Assembly: GCA_963727465.1 (NCBI GenBank)
Contig: CAVSGL010000012.1
Location: forward strand, 418,295-482,294
Length of the DNA stretch: 64,000 nucleotides
Origin: VRUE01 sp963727465
GTDB lineage: Bacteria > Actinomycetota > Thermoleophilia > Solirubrobacterales > 70-9
Direction of reading: 5' to 3'
The notes beneath the pieces were generated by a model. The model was not told the DNA's origin. It saw only the letters and a program-made list of their open reading frames with translations, and made no database searches. A program made the position numbers and the translations under genes. This document shows, piece by piece, positions 54,913 to 63,009 of the stretch (positions within the stretch are counted from its first letter, which is position 1; every line of letters begins with the position of its first letter).

Positions 54913-56097
54913 CTATGCCTGGCCAGCGGGGGTTTTTGCGCCGCCGGCGGGGCTCCAGCGGGTGTGCGGATCGATCGAGCCCTCGATCACGTGCTGCTTG
55001 TAGCGCTCGACCCTGCCGAGGATCGACTCGACCAGCTCCTCGCCCAGCAGGGTCGGTTCGAGGCCGAGGTCGAGCAGCTTGGTGTGGATCGCGTTGTAGT
55101 AGTGCTCTTCCTTCTCGACCCGCGGGTTCTCGACGTGGTCGATCTTCACCTCGTAGCCGAGGTGCTCGCCGGCGTGCCTGACCAGCTCGGCCAGCTCGAG
55201 CACCGAGAACTGCTCGGTGAACTGGTTGAAGACCCTGAACTCGCCCCGCTCGGCCGGGTTCTGCACCGCCAGCTCGACGCAGTTGAGCGTGTCGCGGATG
55301 TTGAGGAAGCCACGCGTCTGGTGGCCGGAGCCGTAGACGGTCAGCGGGTGGCCGATCACCGCCTGCACGCAGAAGCGGTTGAGCACGGTGCCGAAGATCT
55401 CGTCGTAGTCGAAGCGGGTGATCAGGCGCTCGTCGTCGGCCGTCTCGTCGGTCTCGATCCCGTAGACCACTCCCTGGTTGAGGTCGGTGGCGCGCAGGCC
55501 CCAGGTGCGGCAGGCGAAGTGGATGTTGGTCGAGTCATGGACCTTGGAGCAGTGGTACAGCGAGCCCGGCAGCTTCGGGTAGGGCAGCGTGTCGGTCCTC
55601 CCCTTGTGGGAGATCTCGATGTAGCCCTCCTCGATGTCGATGTTGGGCTGGCCGTACTCGCCCATCGTGCCGAGCTTCACCAGGTGGGCGTCGGGGCAGT
55701 GGTCGCGGATCGCGAACAGCAGGTTGAGGTTGCCGATCACGTTGGTGTGCTGGGTCTCGACCGCGCGCTCGCGCGACATCATCGAGTAGGGCGCCGAGGG
55801 CTGCTGGCCGTAGTGGACCACCGCCTCCGGGCAGACCTCGGCGACGACCTCTTCGAGGAAGTCGCCGTCCTCGACCGCGCCGACATAGCGGCGGATCTGG
55901 CTGCCGGAGATCTCGCGCCAGGCCTCGATCCGCTCGTCGAGCTCGGCGATCGGGGTCAGCGAGGAGCTGCCGTGCTCGCGGTGCCAGCGGCGGCGGGAGA
56001 AGTTGTCGACGACCGCGACCTCGTGACCGCGGGCCGAGAAGCGCAGGGCCGTCGGCCAGCCCAGGTAGCCGTCGCCGCCGAGGATCAGGAGGCGCAT
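54913..56097 (-). CDS. sqdB: UDP-sulfoquinovose synthase (SqdB/SQD1/Agl3 family)
   Basis: The enzyme makes UDP-sulfoquinovose from UDP-glucose and sulfite. The 394-residue extended SDR protein shows MRLLILGGDGYLGWPTALRF (NAD site), VVHYGQQPSAPYSMMSRERA, NNL-type GNLNLLFAIRDHCPDAHLVK, LGTMGEYGQPNIDIEEGYIE, SLYHCSKVHDSTNIHFACRT, LRATDLNQGVVYG and QTRGFLNIRDT, all near-diagnostic of SqdB. I prefer the ATG at 56095-56097. It is divergent from a membrane sugar transferase gene. No SqdX-like transferase is next to it. Confidence 0.93.
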   Translation of the reverse strand: MRLLILGGDGYLGWPTALRFSARGHEVAVVDNFSRRRWHREHGSSSLTPIAELDERIEAWREISGSQIRRYVGAVEDGDFLEEVVAEVCPEAVVHYGQQPSAPYSMMSRERAVETQHTNVIGNLNLLFAIRDHCPDAHLVKLGTMGEYGQPNIDIEEGYIEISHKGRTDTLPYPKLPGSLYHCSKVHDSTNIHFACRTWGLRATDLNQGVVYGIETDETADDERLITRFDYDEIFGTVLNRFCVQAVIGHPLTVYGSGHQTRGFLNIRDTLNCVELAVQNPAERGEFRVFNQFTEQFSVLELAELVRHAGEHLGYEVKIDHVENPRVEKEEHYYNAIHTKLLDLGLEPTLLGEELVESILGRVERYKQHVIEGSIDPHTRWSPAGGAKTPAGQA

Positions 56098-56141
56098 AGG
56101 TCGCGGCAGAGTAGCGGACGGCGCCGCCATACCATGCCGCC

Positions 56142-57431
56142 GTGAGCGAACTGGCGGCGCGCAACGGGGGCCGGGCGGGACTTGTCGCGCTGGTCGCGAT
56201 CCTGCTGCTCGGGCTCGGGCTGCGCGCCGGCGAGGCCTGGGACGGGCGGCCGCCCGTCTACGACGCGGCCGCCTACGCCCGCATCGCCGCCGAACTGGAG
56301 CGCGGCAACGGCTTCACGCTGGGACGCGACGCGACCCAGCCGGCGAGCAACTACTCGCCGGGACTGCCGCTGCTCGCCGGCGGCCTCCATGCCCTGACCG
56401 GCGGCGTCCACGAACGCGCCGCGCGCCTGGTGCTCGCCTTGATCGGCGCCCTGTCGGTGCTCTTCGCCTACCTGATCGGCCGCCGGCTCTCGGGACCGCT
56501 GGCGGGCCTGGTCGCCGGGTTCGCGGTGGCGATCTACCCGGCCCTACTCGAGTACCAGGGCATGCTCATGTCCGAGCCTCTGGCGGCGTCGCTTCTCTCG
56601 GGCGCCGTGCTCTCGATGCTGTGGGCGGACGCTCGCCGCGCGCCGGAGTGGCTGATCCCAGGGCTGCTTCTCGGAGCCTTGGCGCTGGTCCGTCCCGAGT
56701 ACCTCGCGATCTCGCTGCCGATCGCCGTCGTCGTGTTCGCGCACAACGGCAGGGACGGCTGGCGCACCGGTCTCGCGCAGGCACTGATCCTGCTCGCGGG
56801 CCTGGCGGTGGTCGTCGCGCCCTGGGCCGTGCGCAACGCGGTGGCGCTCGACCGCTTCGTGCCGATCTCGACCGGCGGCGGCCAGGTGCTCTTCGCCGGC
56901 GCCTACATGCCCTCGGGCGGCGACCCCGAAAGGGTCGGCGAAGAGGTGCTGGAGCGCCATCCCGAGCTTCGCCGGCAGCTTCCGCGGGACGCGCGGCTGG
57001 AGCAGATCCTGGCGGCGCTGGCCCGGCAGCGATACCCGGACCTGGAGACCGACGCGGCGCTCTCGAAGATGGGCCGCGAACGGCTCTGGGAAGACGTCAG
57101 CGAGCGCCCGGTCGCCTACCTCGGGTTCCTCGCGAACAAGCTGTGGCTGCTCTGGGGCCACGGTCCGCGCGACGTGATGCACGCCCCCGCCTGGGCGATT
57201 CTGCACTGGCTGCTGCTCGCGTTCGGCCTCGTTGGCCTCGCGGCCCTGGCGCGGCAGCGCCGCTGGGAGGCGCTGCTGCTGGCGACGATATTGCTCGCGG
57301 CGACCGCGATCGGACTTCTGCTGGTCGCCTCCCCGCGCCGGGCGCTGGTCACGGTGCCGTTGCTCGCAGCGCTCGCCGGCGCGGGTGTGGCCTGGGTCAG
57401 CTCTTGTATTGCAGCGCGAAGAGCAGCTTGA
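56142..57431 (+). CDS. Membrane glycosyltransferase (GT39/ArnT-like), first copy
   Basis: The 429-residue protein has about ten membrane helices and the GT-C-type features of an Asp/Tyr-rich first loop (PVYDAAAYARIAAELERGNG) and SNYSPGLPLLAGGLHALTGG. Such enzymes move sugars from polyprenyl-phosphate carriers to acceptors outside the membrane. It is 38% longer in loop than typical small flippases and paralogous in layout to the protein at 57866-59167 (both have PISTGGG followed by FxGxxxP). The 3' end overlaps the convergent secreted-protein gene by 35 nt. Confidence 0.78.
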   Translation: MSELAARNGGRAGLVALVAILLLGLGLRAGEAWDGRPPVYDAAAYARIAAELERGNGFTLGRDATQPASNYSPGLPLLAGGLHALTGGVHERAARLVLALIGALSVLFAYLIGRRLSGPLAGLVAGFAVAIYPALLEYQGMLMSEPLAASLLSGAVLSMLWADARRAPEWLIPGLLLGALALVRPEYLAISLPIAVVVFAHNGRDGWRTGLAQALILLAGLAVVVAPWAVRNAVALDRFVPISTGGGQVLFAGAYMPSGGDPERVGEEVLERHPELRRQLPRDARLEQILAALARQRYPDLETDAALSKMGRERLWEDVSERPVAYLGFLANKLWLLWGHGPRDVMHAPAWAILHWLLLAFGLVGLAALARQRRWEALLLATILLAATAIGLLLVASPRRALVTVPLLAALAGAGVAWVSSCIAARRAA

Positions 57432-57780
57432 CGAACTGCGCCGTGTCGGCCGATTTGAACGTGCACTTGTAGCGGACGAAGTCCGGGTTGACGAAGAACA
57501 CGGTCGGCACGCAGTAGAAGCCGCCGACGTTGCCGCGCGGCTGCTCGAGCCCGAGCGCCGCCACCTTGCTCATCACCCGCTTCGCCTGGCCGCAGGTCGC
57601 GAACCGGGCCTGGCTCTGGTCGACTTCGCTGGCGGCGAGCTTGCCGACGATCTTGTTGCCTACGACCTTGCCGGAACTGGCCGTGCAGCGCTGGTGCGTC
57701 GTCGCCGCGGATGCCGTCGGGACGAACGCGAGCACGGCCAGAGCCGCGACGCAAACGGCGATGAAAGACGTTCGGTGCAT
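57397..57780 (-). CDS. Small secreted protein of unknown function
   Basis: The 127-residue protein has a clear signal peptide (MHRTSFIAVCVAALAVLAFV, cleaved after ASA). The mature part has four Cys and is rich in Lys and Phe/Tyr near the C-terminus (VGGFYCVPTVFFVNPDFVRY). I do not recognise a family. A ribosome site AGGAGAAGG lies before the ATG. It sits between two paralogous transferase genes on the opposite strand. Confidence 0.72.
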   Translation of the reverse strand: MHRTSFIAVCVAALAVLAFVPTASAATTHQRCTASSGKVVGNKIVGKLAASEVDQSQARFATCGQAKRVMSKVAALGLEQPRGNVGGFYCVPTVFFVNPDFVRYKCTFKSADTAQFVKLLFALQYKS

Positions 57781-57865
57781 TTCCTTCTCCTCTTCGTTGG
57801 TGGGGCCGGTTGAGTTTTCGGCGCCGGTCGCCGCCCCCCTTTCGCGCCGGATAGCCTCAGCGGCC

Positions 57866-59167
57866 GTGTCGAAGACCCTGATCCTGCTGGCCGCGATCCT
57901 CGCGCTCGGCTTCGGCCTGCGCGCCTACCGCGTGGTCGAGCCGCTGCCGACCCCCGGCGACGACGCCCACGCCTACTACGCGCTCTCCAAGTCGCTCTAC
58001 GAGGACGGCAGCTACGGCGGGCCGAGCAACGCCAGCGACTGGTCGCCGGGAGCGCCGCTGCTGTACGCGGCGTCGTTCTACGCGACCGGGGGGCCGCGGG
58101 AAGGGACCGCCCGCATCGTCGAGCTGCTGCTCGGGCTGGGGGCGATCGTCGTCGCCTACCTGCTTGGCCGCCGCCTCAACTGCCGTCCCGCGGGCCTGAT
58201 CGCCGCCCTCGGCGTCGCCGTCTACCCACCCTTCATCCACTCGACCGGGGCCCTCTACAGCGAGCCGCCGGCGATCTTCACCCTGCCCGCCGCGGTCCTG
58301 GCGTTTCTCTGGGCGGCGGATCAGGAGCGCCTGCGCGCCTGGCTCCTCCCCGGCCTGCTCTTCGGCCTGACCGCGCTCGTCCGCCCCGACTACCTGCCGG
58401 TCGGCGTCGCCTTCGTCATTCTCGCGGCGATCCGGATTGGCCGCGAGCGCGGCTGGCAGCCCGGCCTCGCCGCCGCGGGGCTGGCGCTCGTCGCGCTGCT
58501 CGTCCCGATCCTGCCCTGGACGATCCACAACCAGGCGACCCTGCATCGCACCGTGCCGATCTCGACCGGTGGTGGCAAGGCGCTCTACGTCGGCACCTTC
58601 CTGCCCGCCGACGGCGAATACCAGCGGGTCAAGGCGCGCCTGGCCGAGCGCTACCTGGGCCGCGAGCTGCCGCCGCACTCGGAGGCGCTCGAACAGGTGA
58701 ATCCGACGCCGCTCTTCAATCGGGTCGCCGCTCGCTATCCCGACCTCCCCCGCGACAGCGCCCTCGGCAAGATCGGCAAGCAGAACTTCTCCAAGTTCTT
58801 CGGCGAAGACCCGTTTGGCTACCTGGCGATGAGCGTGCGCAAGGTCTGGCGCATGTGGAGCGCCGGGGTCGGTGAAGCGATGGAATCGAGCGCCGGGCGG
58901 GTCGTCCAGGTGCTGCTGGTGCTGATCGGCCTGGCCGGTCTGGTTGCGCTCGGGATGCGTCGCCGCTGGTGGGAGCTGGTCGCGATGGCGACCCCGCTCG
59001 TGCTCGTCACCGTGGTCGGCGCGGTCTCGCTGGCGGCCCCGCGCCGCAACGAGATCCTGATGACGCTGGTCTTCCCGCTTGCCGGCGTCGCGCTGGCGCG
59101 ACTGGGCGCGGCCGTATCCTCCCGTCGCGAATGGCGCTCTACGCAGGCATCTTCCCCTCAGAGCTGA
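57866..59167 (+). CDS. Membrane glycosyltransferase (GT39/ArnT-like), second copy
   Basis: The 433-residue GT-C-type protein begins MSKTLILLAAILALGFGLRA and has the first-loop acid motif PTPGDDAHAYYALSKSLYED, then SNASDWSPGAPLLYAASFYA. The loop PISTGGGKALYVGTFLPADG matches the first copy, so the two probably arose by duplication. About ten helices are visible. The start is GTG 57866. Its end overlaps the next gene by 37 nt, implying translational coupling with the GT2 protein. Confidence 0.78.
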   Translation: MSKTLILLAAILALGFGLRAYRVVEPLPTPGDDAHAYYALSKSLYEDGSYGGPSNASDWSPGAPLLYAASFYATGGPREGTARIVELLLGLGAIVVAYLLGRRLNCRPAGLIAALGVAVYPPFIHSTGALYSEPPAIFTLPAAVLAFLWAADQERLRAWLLPGLLFGLTALVRPDYLPVGVAFVILAAIRIGRERGWQPGLAAAGLALVALLVPILPWTIHNQATLHRTVPISTGGGKALYVGTFLPADGEYQRVKARLAERYLGRELPPHSEALEQVNPTPLFNRVAARYPDLPRDSALGKIGKQNFSKFFGEDPFGYLAMSVRKVWRMWSAGVGEAMESSAGRVVQVLLVLIGLAGLVALGMRRRWWELVAMATPLVLVTVVGAVSLAAPRRNEILMTLVFPLAGVALARLGAAVSSRREWRSTQASSPQS

Positions 59168-60198
59168 CGGCGCTGCGCGCCGCCGGCCTGGTCGCGGCCG
59201 CGGCGCTGGTCGCTTACGCGGTCCTGCGCCGGCGCACTCTGCGCAACGTCGACGTGCTGATCCTGCTCCTGGTCGGCCTCGGCCTCGCGATCGTCGCGGG
59301 CACCGAGCTGACCGACAAGCTGCTCTCCGCCTTTTCCTTCGAAAAGGGCAACGGCGGGCGCATCCTCGGCCTCGCCGTCTTCTCGATCTTCATCCTCTTC
59401 ATCCTGATCCTGCGGGCGCTCGCGCAGGCGGCGCGCAACGCGCGCCAGCTTTCCGCCGTGCTCGAGGGGCTCGCCTGGGAGGAGTTCCGCCAGGCGGGCC
59501 TGCCGGAGCGCTTTCGCGGCAAGATCGCGATCCTCGTCCCCGCCTACAACGAGGCCGAGAACGTCGGCCAGGTGCTCGACCTGATGCCGCGCGAGGTCTG
59601 CGGGGTCGAGACCGAGGTGCTGGTCGTCGACGACGGCTCGCGCGACGGCACCGGCGACGTCGCCGCCGAGCACGGCGCGATCGTCGCCCGCCACGTGATC
59701 AACCGCGGCGGCGGCGCGGCGCTGCGCACCGGCTACCGGCTGATGGTCGAATCGGGCGCCGAGATCGTCGTCACCCTCGACGCCGACGGCCAGCACCTGC
59801 CCGCGGAGATGGAGCGCCTGGTCAAGCCGGTGCTCGATCGCGAGGTCGACGTCGCCCACGGCTCGCGCGTGCTCGGCGAGGCCGACAGCAACGCCTTCGC
59901 CCGCGAGCTCGGGATCGTCTTCTTCAACCGGCTCGTCTCCTTCATCACCCGGACCAGGGTCAGCGACTGCTCGAACGGCTATCGCGCGGTCCGCACCACG
60001 GTCCTGCCGCAGCTCGTGCTGCGCCAAGAGCAGTTCCACACCTCCGAGTTCATGATCGAGGCGATCAAGCGCGGCGTCCCCGCCAAAGAGATCCCGGTGA
60101 CGGTCGCCAAGCGGCTGCACGGCCACTCGAAGAAGCCGGCGGTGGCCCGCTACGGCCTCGGCTTCGCCAACGCGATCGTCCGCACCTGGCTGCGGTAG
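59131..60198 (+). CDS. DPM-like GT2 glycosyltransferase with N-terminal DUF2304-type membrane domain
   Basis: The 355-residue protein has three N-terminal membrane helices (about residues 10-100) fused to a GT2 domain. That domain shows KIAILVPAYNEAENVGQVLD, VLVVDDGSRDGTGDVAAEHG, GGGAALRTGYRLMVESGAEI, and LDADGQHLPAE with the DxD-like metal site. It likely makes a polyprenyl-phosphate sugar that the two membrane transferases use. The N-terminal fusion is seen in DUF2304-linked DPM synthases. Confidence 0.86.
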   Translation: MALYAGIFPSELTALRAAGLVAAAALVAYAVLRRRTLRNVDVLILLLVGLGLAIVAGTELTDKLLSAFSFEKGNGGRILGLAVFSIFILFILILRALAQAARNARQLSAVLEGLAWEEFRQAGLPERFRGKIAILVPAYNEAENVGQVLDLMPREVCGVETEVLVVDDGSRDGTGDVAAEHGAIVARHVINRGGGAALRTGYRLMVESGAEIVVTLDADGQHLPAEMERLVKPVLDREVDVAHGSRVLGEADSNAFARELGIVFFNRLVSFITRTRVSDCSNGYRAVRTTVLPQLVLRQEQFHTSEFMIEAIKRGVPAKEIPVTVAKRLHGHSKKPAVARYGLGFANAIVRTWLR

Positions 60199-60483
60199 TC
60201 AGCTCACGCCCGGGTGGCGCACGGCTGCGGGGTCGGGGAGATAGAGGTCCGTTCCGCAGCGGGGACACACTTGGACGTAGAGCTTGAGCGGTTTGCCGCA
60301 GGTCGGGCACTGCCTTTCCGGTTCGTCCTTCTCCCGCCGGTAGAGGACGGCGGCGATCAGGCCCAGTGGCGGCAGCACGGTGCCGATCAGCAGCCAGAGC
60401 CAGAACGAGCTGCCCTTTGCCTTGGCGACGATCGCGGTGGCGAGGCCGAACAGCGCCGCTATGAAGAGGTATTCGAATCCCAC
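60199..60483 (-). CDS. Small membrane protein with C-terminal zinc ribbon
   Basis: The 94-residue product has two membrane helices (about residues 4-20 and 28-47) and a zinc ribbon (CPTCGKPLKLYVQVCPRCGT) with two CxxC pairs. It starts at GTG 60481-60483 and overlaps the ndh stop region by 25 nt, so it is likely co-transcribed with ndh. Its function is unknown. Confidence 0.75.
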   Translation of the reverse strand: MGFEYLFIAALFGLATAIVAKAKGSSFWLWLLIGTVLPPLGLIAAVLYRREKDEPERQCPTCGKPLKLYVQVCPRCGTDLYLPDPAAVRHPGVS

Positions 60484-61766
60484 GGGTCCATTGTCGCGCC
60501 CAGGCGCCGCGGATGGCCGATCGAGCCGACCTCGGCGAGGTCGCGCCGGAAGGGCAGGCCGGCGGTCCAGTCGATCACCGCGCGCACCTTGCGGGCGACG
60601 CCCGGAATCTGGCTCATGTGGTAGGTCCGCGCCATCCACCAGGCGGGAAAGCCGCGGAACTTGCGCCCGCCGACGCGGCCGACCGCCTTGTAGCGGCCGA
60701 GGTTGACGAAGGACGCGTTGCTGCGGTACTCGAACGGCCGGGCGCTGCCGACACCGAGCTCGGCGGCGATGTTGCGCGCCGCGACCGGGCCCTGGCGCAC
60801 GGCGTGCTGGGCGGTCGGCGGGCAGAGGCCGCCGCGCGGGTCGGGCGCCGCGGCGCAGTCGCCGATCGCCCAGACCGAGTCCGAGCCCCGCACGCGCAGA
60901 TGATCGTCGACGGGGACGCGCCCGCGCTCGTCGAGCGGCAGGTTCAGCTTGCGCAGGCTGGGATGCGGCGCGACGCCGGCGGTCCAGACCACGGTGCGGG
61001 TCGGCAGGGTCTCGCCGCTCGAGAGCCTGGCGCGGTCGGCGGCGACCTGCTCCAGCGTCGTCTCCAGCCGGATGTCGATGCCGCGGCCGCGCAGCTGCCG
61101 CAGCGCATACTCCGCCAGGCCCTTGTCGATCTCCGGCAGCACCCGCCCGGCCGCCTCGACCAGGACCCAGCGCATCCCGTGCAGACGGGCCCGCGGGTAG
61201 GCCTCGATCGCGTCGGCGGCGAAGTCCTGTAGCTCGGCAAGCGCCTCCAGCCCCGCGTAGCCGCCGCCGACGAAGACGTAGGTGAGCAGCTCGTCGCGGC
61301 GCGCCGGGTCGTCGCTGGCGTTCGCCGCCTCGAGCGTCTCGACCACGTGGTTGCGCAGCCAGATCGCGTCGGCGAGGGTCTTGAAGCCGACCGCGTGCTC
61401 CTCCAGGCCCGGCACCGGCAGCGTGCGCGAGACCGAGCCGAGCGCGAGCAGCAGCTGGTCATAGGGAAGCTGCTCGGTCTCGCCGTCGCGACTGCGCAGC
61501 TCGACCGTCTTGCGCTCCGGGTCATGGCCGGAGATCGCGCCGAGCCGCAGGTAGGTCCGCTTGAGGATCTCGCGCAGCGGCGTGACCACGTGCCGCGGCT
61601 CCAGCGTCCCCGCCGCCGCCTCCGGCAGAAACGGCGTGTAGAGCATGAAGTTGACGTCGTTGACCAGCGCCAGCCGCGCCGATTGCCGCGGAATGATCCG
61701 CTCCAGCTCCCGCGCCGCCATCGCCCCGCCGAATCCCCCTCCGGCGATGACGACGTTCCAAGCCAT
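60459..61766 (-). CDS. ndh: Type II NADH dehydrogenase-like flavoprotein
   Basis: NDH-2 passes electrons from NADH to the quinone pool without pumping protons. The 435-residue protein has the FAD site NVVIAGGGFGGAMAARELER, the NADH site VFVGGGYAGLEALAELQDFA, TVVWTAGVAPHPSLRKL, and VWAIGDCAAAPDPRGGLCPP. The C-terminal segment is membrane-associating in the family. The menaquinone it would reduce is made by the men cluster nearby. A perfect palindrome overlaps its promoter (61782-61804). Confidence 0.88.
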   Translation of the reverse strand: MAWNVVIAGGGFGGAMAARELERIIPRQSARLALVNDVNFMLYTPFLPEAAAGTLEPRHVVTPLREILKRTYLRLGAISGHDPERKTVELRSRDGETEQLPYDQLLLALGSVSRTLPVPGLEEHAVGFKTLADAIWLRNHVVETLEAANASDDPARRDELLTYVFVGGGYAGLEALAELQDFAADAIEAYPRARLHGMRWVLVEAAGRVLPEIDKGLAEYALRQLRGRGIDIRLETTLEQVAADRARLSSGETLPTRTVVWTAGVAPHPSLRKLNLPLDERGRVPVDDHLRVRGSDSVWAIGDCAAAPDPRGGLCPPTAQHAVRQGPVAARNIAAELGVGSARPFEYRSNASFVNLGRYKAVGRVGGRKFRGFPAWWMARTYHMSQIPGVARKVRAVIDWTAGLPFRRDLAEVGSIGHPRRLGATMDPWDSNTSS

Positions 61767-61781
61767 GACCCGAATCTAGCA

Positions 61782-61804
61782 CTTTGTAACACTCTGTTAC
61801 AAAG
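61782..61804 (-). promoter_or_regulatory. Palindromic operator at the ndh promoter
   Basis: CTTTGTAAC (61782-61790) and GTTACAAAG (61796-61804) are perfect inverted arms with a 5-nt spacer. On the minus strand a -35 TTGTAA lies in the outer arm, and a -10 TAGATT follows after 18 nt. The ATG is 9 nt past it. A repressor binding here would block ndh. I cannot name the regulator. Confidence 0.65.
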
Positions 61805-61835
61805 TTACCGACCGCACATGGATTCGCCGCAGTGC

Positions 61836-61863
61836 CCGAAGCGCTAAGGTTTCGCCATTGGCG
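61836..61863 (+). repeat. Direct repeat, copy 1
   Basis: CCGAAGCGCTAAGGTTTCG then CCATTGGCG is repeated with three changes at 62755-62783. The two copies flank the gene-poor segment that holds the gatB fragment and a small gene. Confidence 0.6.
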
Positions 61864-61926
61864 GACGCCGCGGTTGAGTTTCCGCGTTGACTATTTCCAC
61901 GGCAGGTCAAGTATCCAGCGAGGGAT

Positions 61927-61968
61927 TTGCCGCTGCCGTGGGAGATCTTCTTCTCGGGGACGAGGGCG
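61927..61968 (-). pseudogene. Short duplicate of a gatB segment
   Basis: Forty-two nucleotides match 63275-63316 inside gatB with one mismatch. They encode the same ..EKKISHGSGK.. stretch of the C-terminal YqeY-like domain. Sequence on both sides does not match, so this is a small copied piece with no function of its own that I can see. Confidence 0.7.
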
Positions 61969-62410
61969 ACCAGGGCGCTCTGTTGAGCGACCAAGAGGCA
62001 AGAGGTCGCGTTCGCCTGCTCTGCCTCACGACGCTAGCTCGATTCAGGGGGCGGGCTGGGTGCCCGGTCATTCAATTCCTCGATTTCGCAAGCAACGGTC
62101 TCATGCTTCTCTGCTCCATTTCTTCTGAGCCTCCGATCAAGCCACCCGCAAGAGGCGGCCAAGAAGAAGCCGATCAAGATTGCAGCCGCATGCGCCCAAA
62201 TCACCGGCTGTTTGATGATTTTCAAAACGCTTCCGCGTCTCGGCGACATGCTGAGCGAAGGTCCCCTGAAAGTCCTCCGGCATGAGCGAGGACCCTATAC
62301 GTTCCCAAACCCTTGCTTCAAGGGGTTAACTTCCACCAACTGCGCGACTTCGCTCGGCGGCGACCATTTCCGCCGCCGCGCCCCCTAACGTCTCACCCAG
62401 ACAAAAAGCG
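61969..62410. other. Gene-free stretch
   Basis: Open frames here are short, mutually overlapping and lack protein-like composition or ribosome-binding sites. GC content is lower than in neighbouring genes. I see no gene, RNA or clear repeat. Confidence 0.5.
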
Positions 62411-62439
62411 GCCGGGGCGCTGCAGGAACAGCCCCCGGC
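62411..62439 (-). terminator. Hairpin followed by T-run on the minus strand
   Basis: GCCGGGG (62411-62417) pairs with CCCCGGC (62433-62439). Read on the minus strand the stem is followed by CGCTTTTTGT, as in an intrinsic terminator for leftward transcripts such as gatB. On the plus strand it lies in the leader of the small gene at 62466. Confidence 0.5.
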
Positions 62440-62465
62440 CCGGCAAAGGAAAGGCGGACTTTCCC

Positions 62466-62753
62466 ATGCAGCACAAGCGTAGTTCAGCGCGCCCTGCGCG
62501 CACCGATGCCCTGGATCTCCGCGAGCAGGCGGTCGTCCTCACGTTCATCCTCGACCGGGATCGGGAATCGCTGACGATTCCCGACCTCGCCCGCACGCTC
62601 AATGCCGCCCCGGACGACTTTTCGCGCCCGGACGCGGTCGAGCGCGCGGTTCGCGATCTCGTCGGCGCCGGCCTGGCCGAGATCGACTCGTGCTGCGTTC
62701 AGCCGACCGCGGCGGCTCGGCGTTTCGTCGAGATCGTCGAAAGCGGCGTCTGA
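62466..62753 (+). CDS. Small winged-helix-like protein of unknown function
   Basis: The 95-residue protein starts MQHKRSSARPARTDALDLRE after a GGAAAGG site. The body (AVVLTFILDRDRESLTIPDL, ARTLNAAPDD, AVERAVRDLVGAGLAEI) has the helix pattern of a winged-helix DNA-binding domain. It has a strong terminator after it (62823-62859). It is the only convincing gene in the region between ndh and gatB. Confidence 0.7.
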   Translation: MQHKRSSARPARTDALDLREQAVVLTFILDRDRESLTIPDLARTLNAAPDDFSRPDAVERAVRDLVGAGLAEIDSCCVQPTAAARRFVEIVESGV

Positions 62754-62754
62754 A

Positions 62755-62783
62755 CCGAAGCGCTAAAGTTTCGGGCATTGGCG
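62755..62783 (+). repeat. Direct repeat, copy 2
   Basis: CCGAAGCGCTAAAGTTTCG then GGCATTGGCG matches copy 1 at 61836-61863 with two substitutions and one insertion. It begins right after the stop codon of the small gene. Confidence 0.6.
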
Positions 62784-62822
62784 TGTCCATGCATTGGTCG
62801 CCGTTTCGCCTTATTCACACGA

Positions 62823-62859
62823 ACGGCCCCGGGTTGCATCCCCGGGGCCGTTTCTTATT
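62823..62859 (+). terminator. Strong intrinsic terminator
   Basis: ACGGCCCCGGG (62823-62833) pairs perfectly with CCCGGGGCCGT (62841-62851) across a 7-nt loop, followed by TTTCTTATT. It ends the transcript of the small gene at 62466-62753. Confidence 0.85.
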
Positions 62860-63009
62860 GGCGATTCTTCTCCCTGCGCCGCGATGCGAGGGCAATCAGC
62901 TCCCGCATCACCTTGGCGTAGGCAAGAAGAACCGCCGTCTCACCTATGTTCACCCCAGGCCAAGTGGCTCAATGGGAGATCTCTCCCCCGGTCGAGCGCA
63001 AACTGCGAG

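Noticed and set aside
61782..61804. Rex operator upstream of ndh
   Set aside because: The palindrome lacks the TTGTGAA/TTCACAA form of the Rex box, and no rex gene is in the window, so I leave the regulator unnamed.
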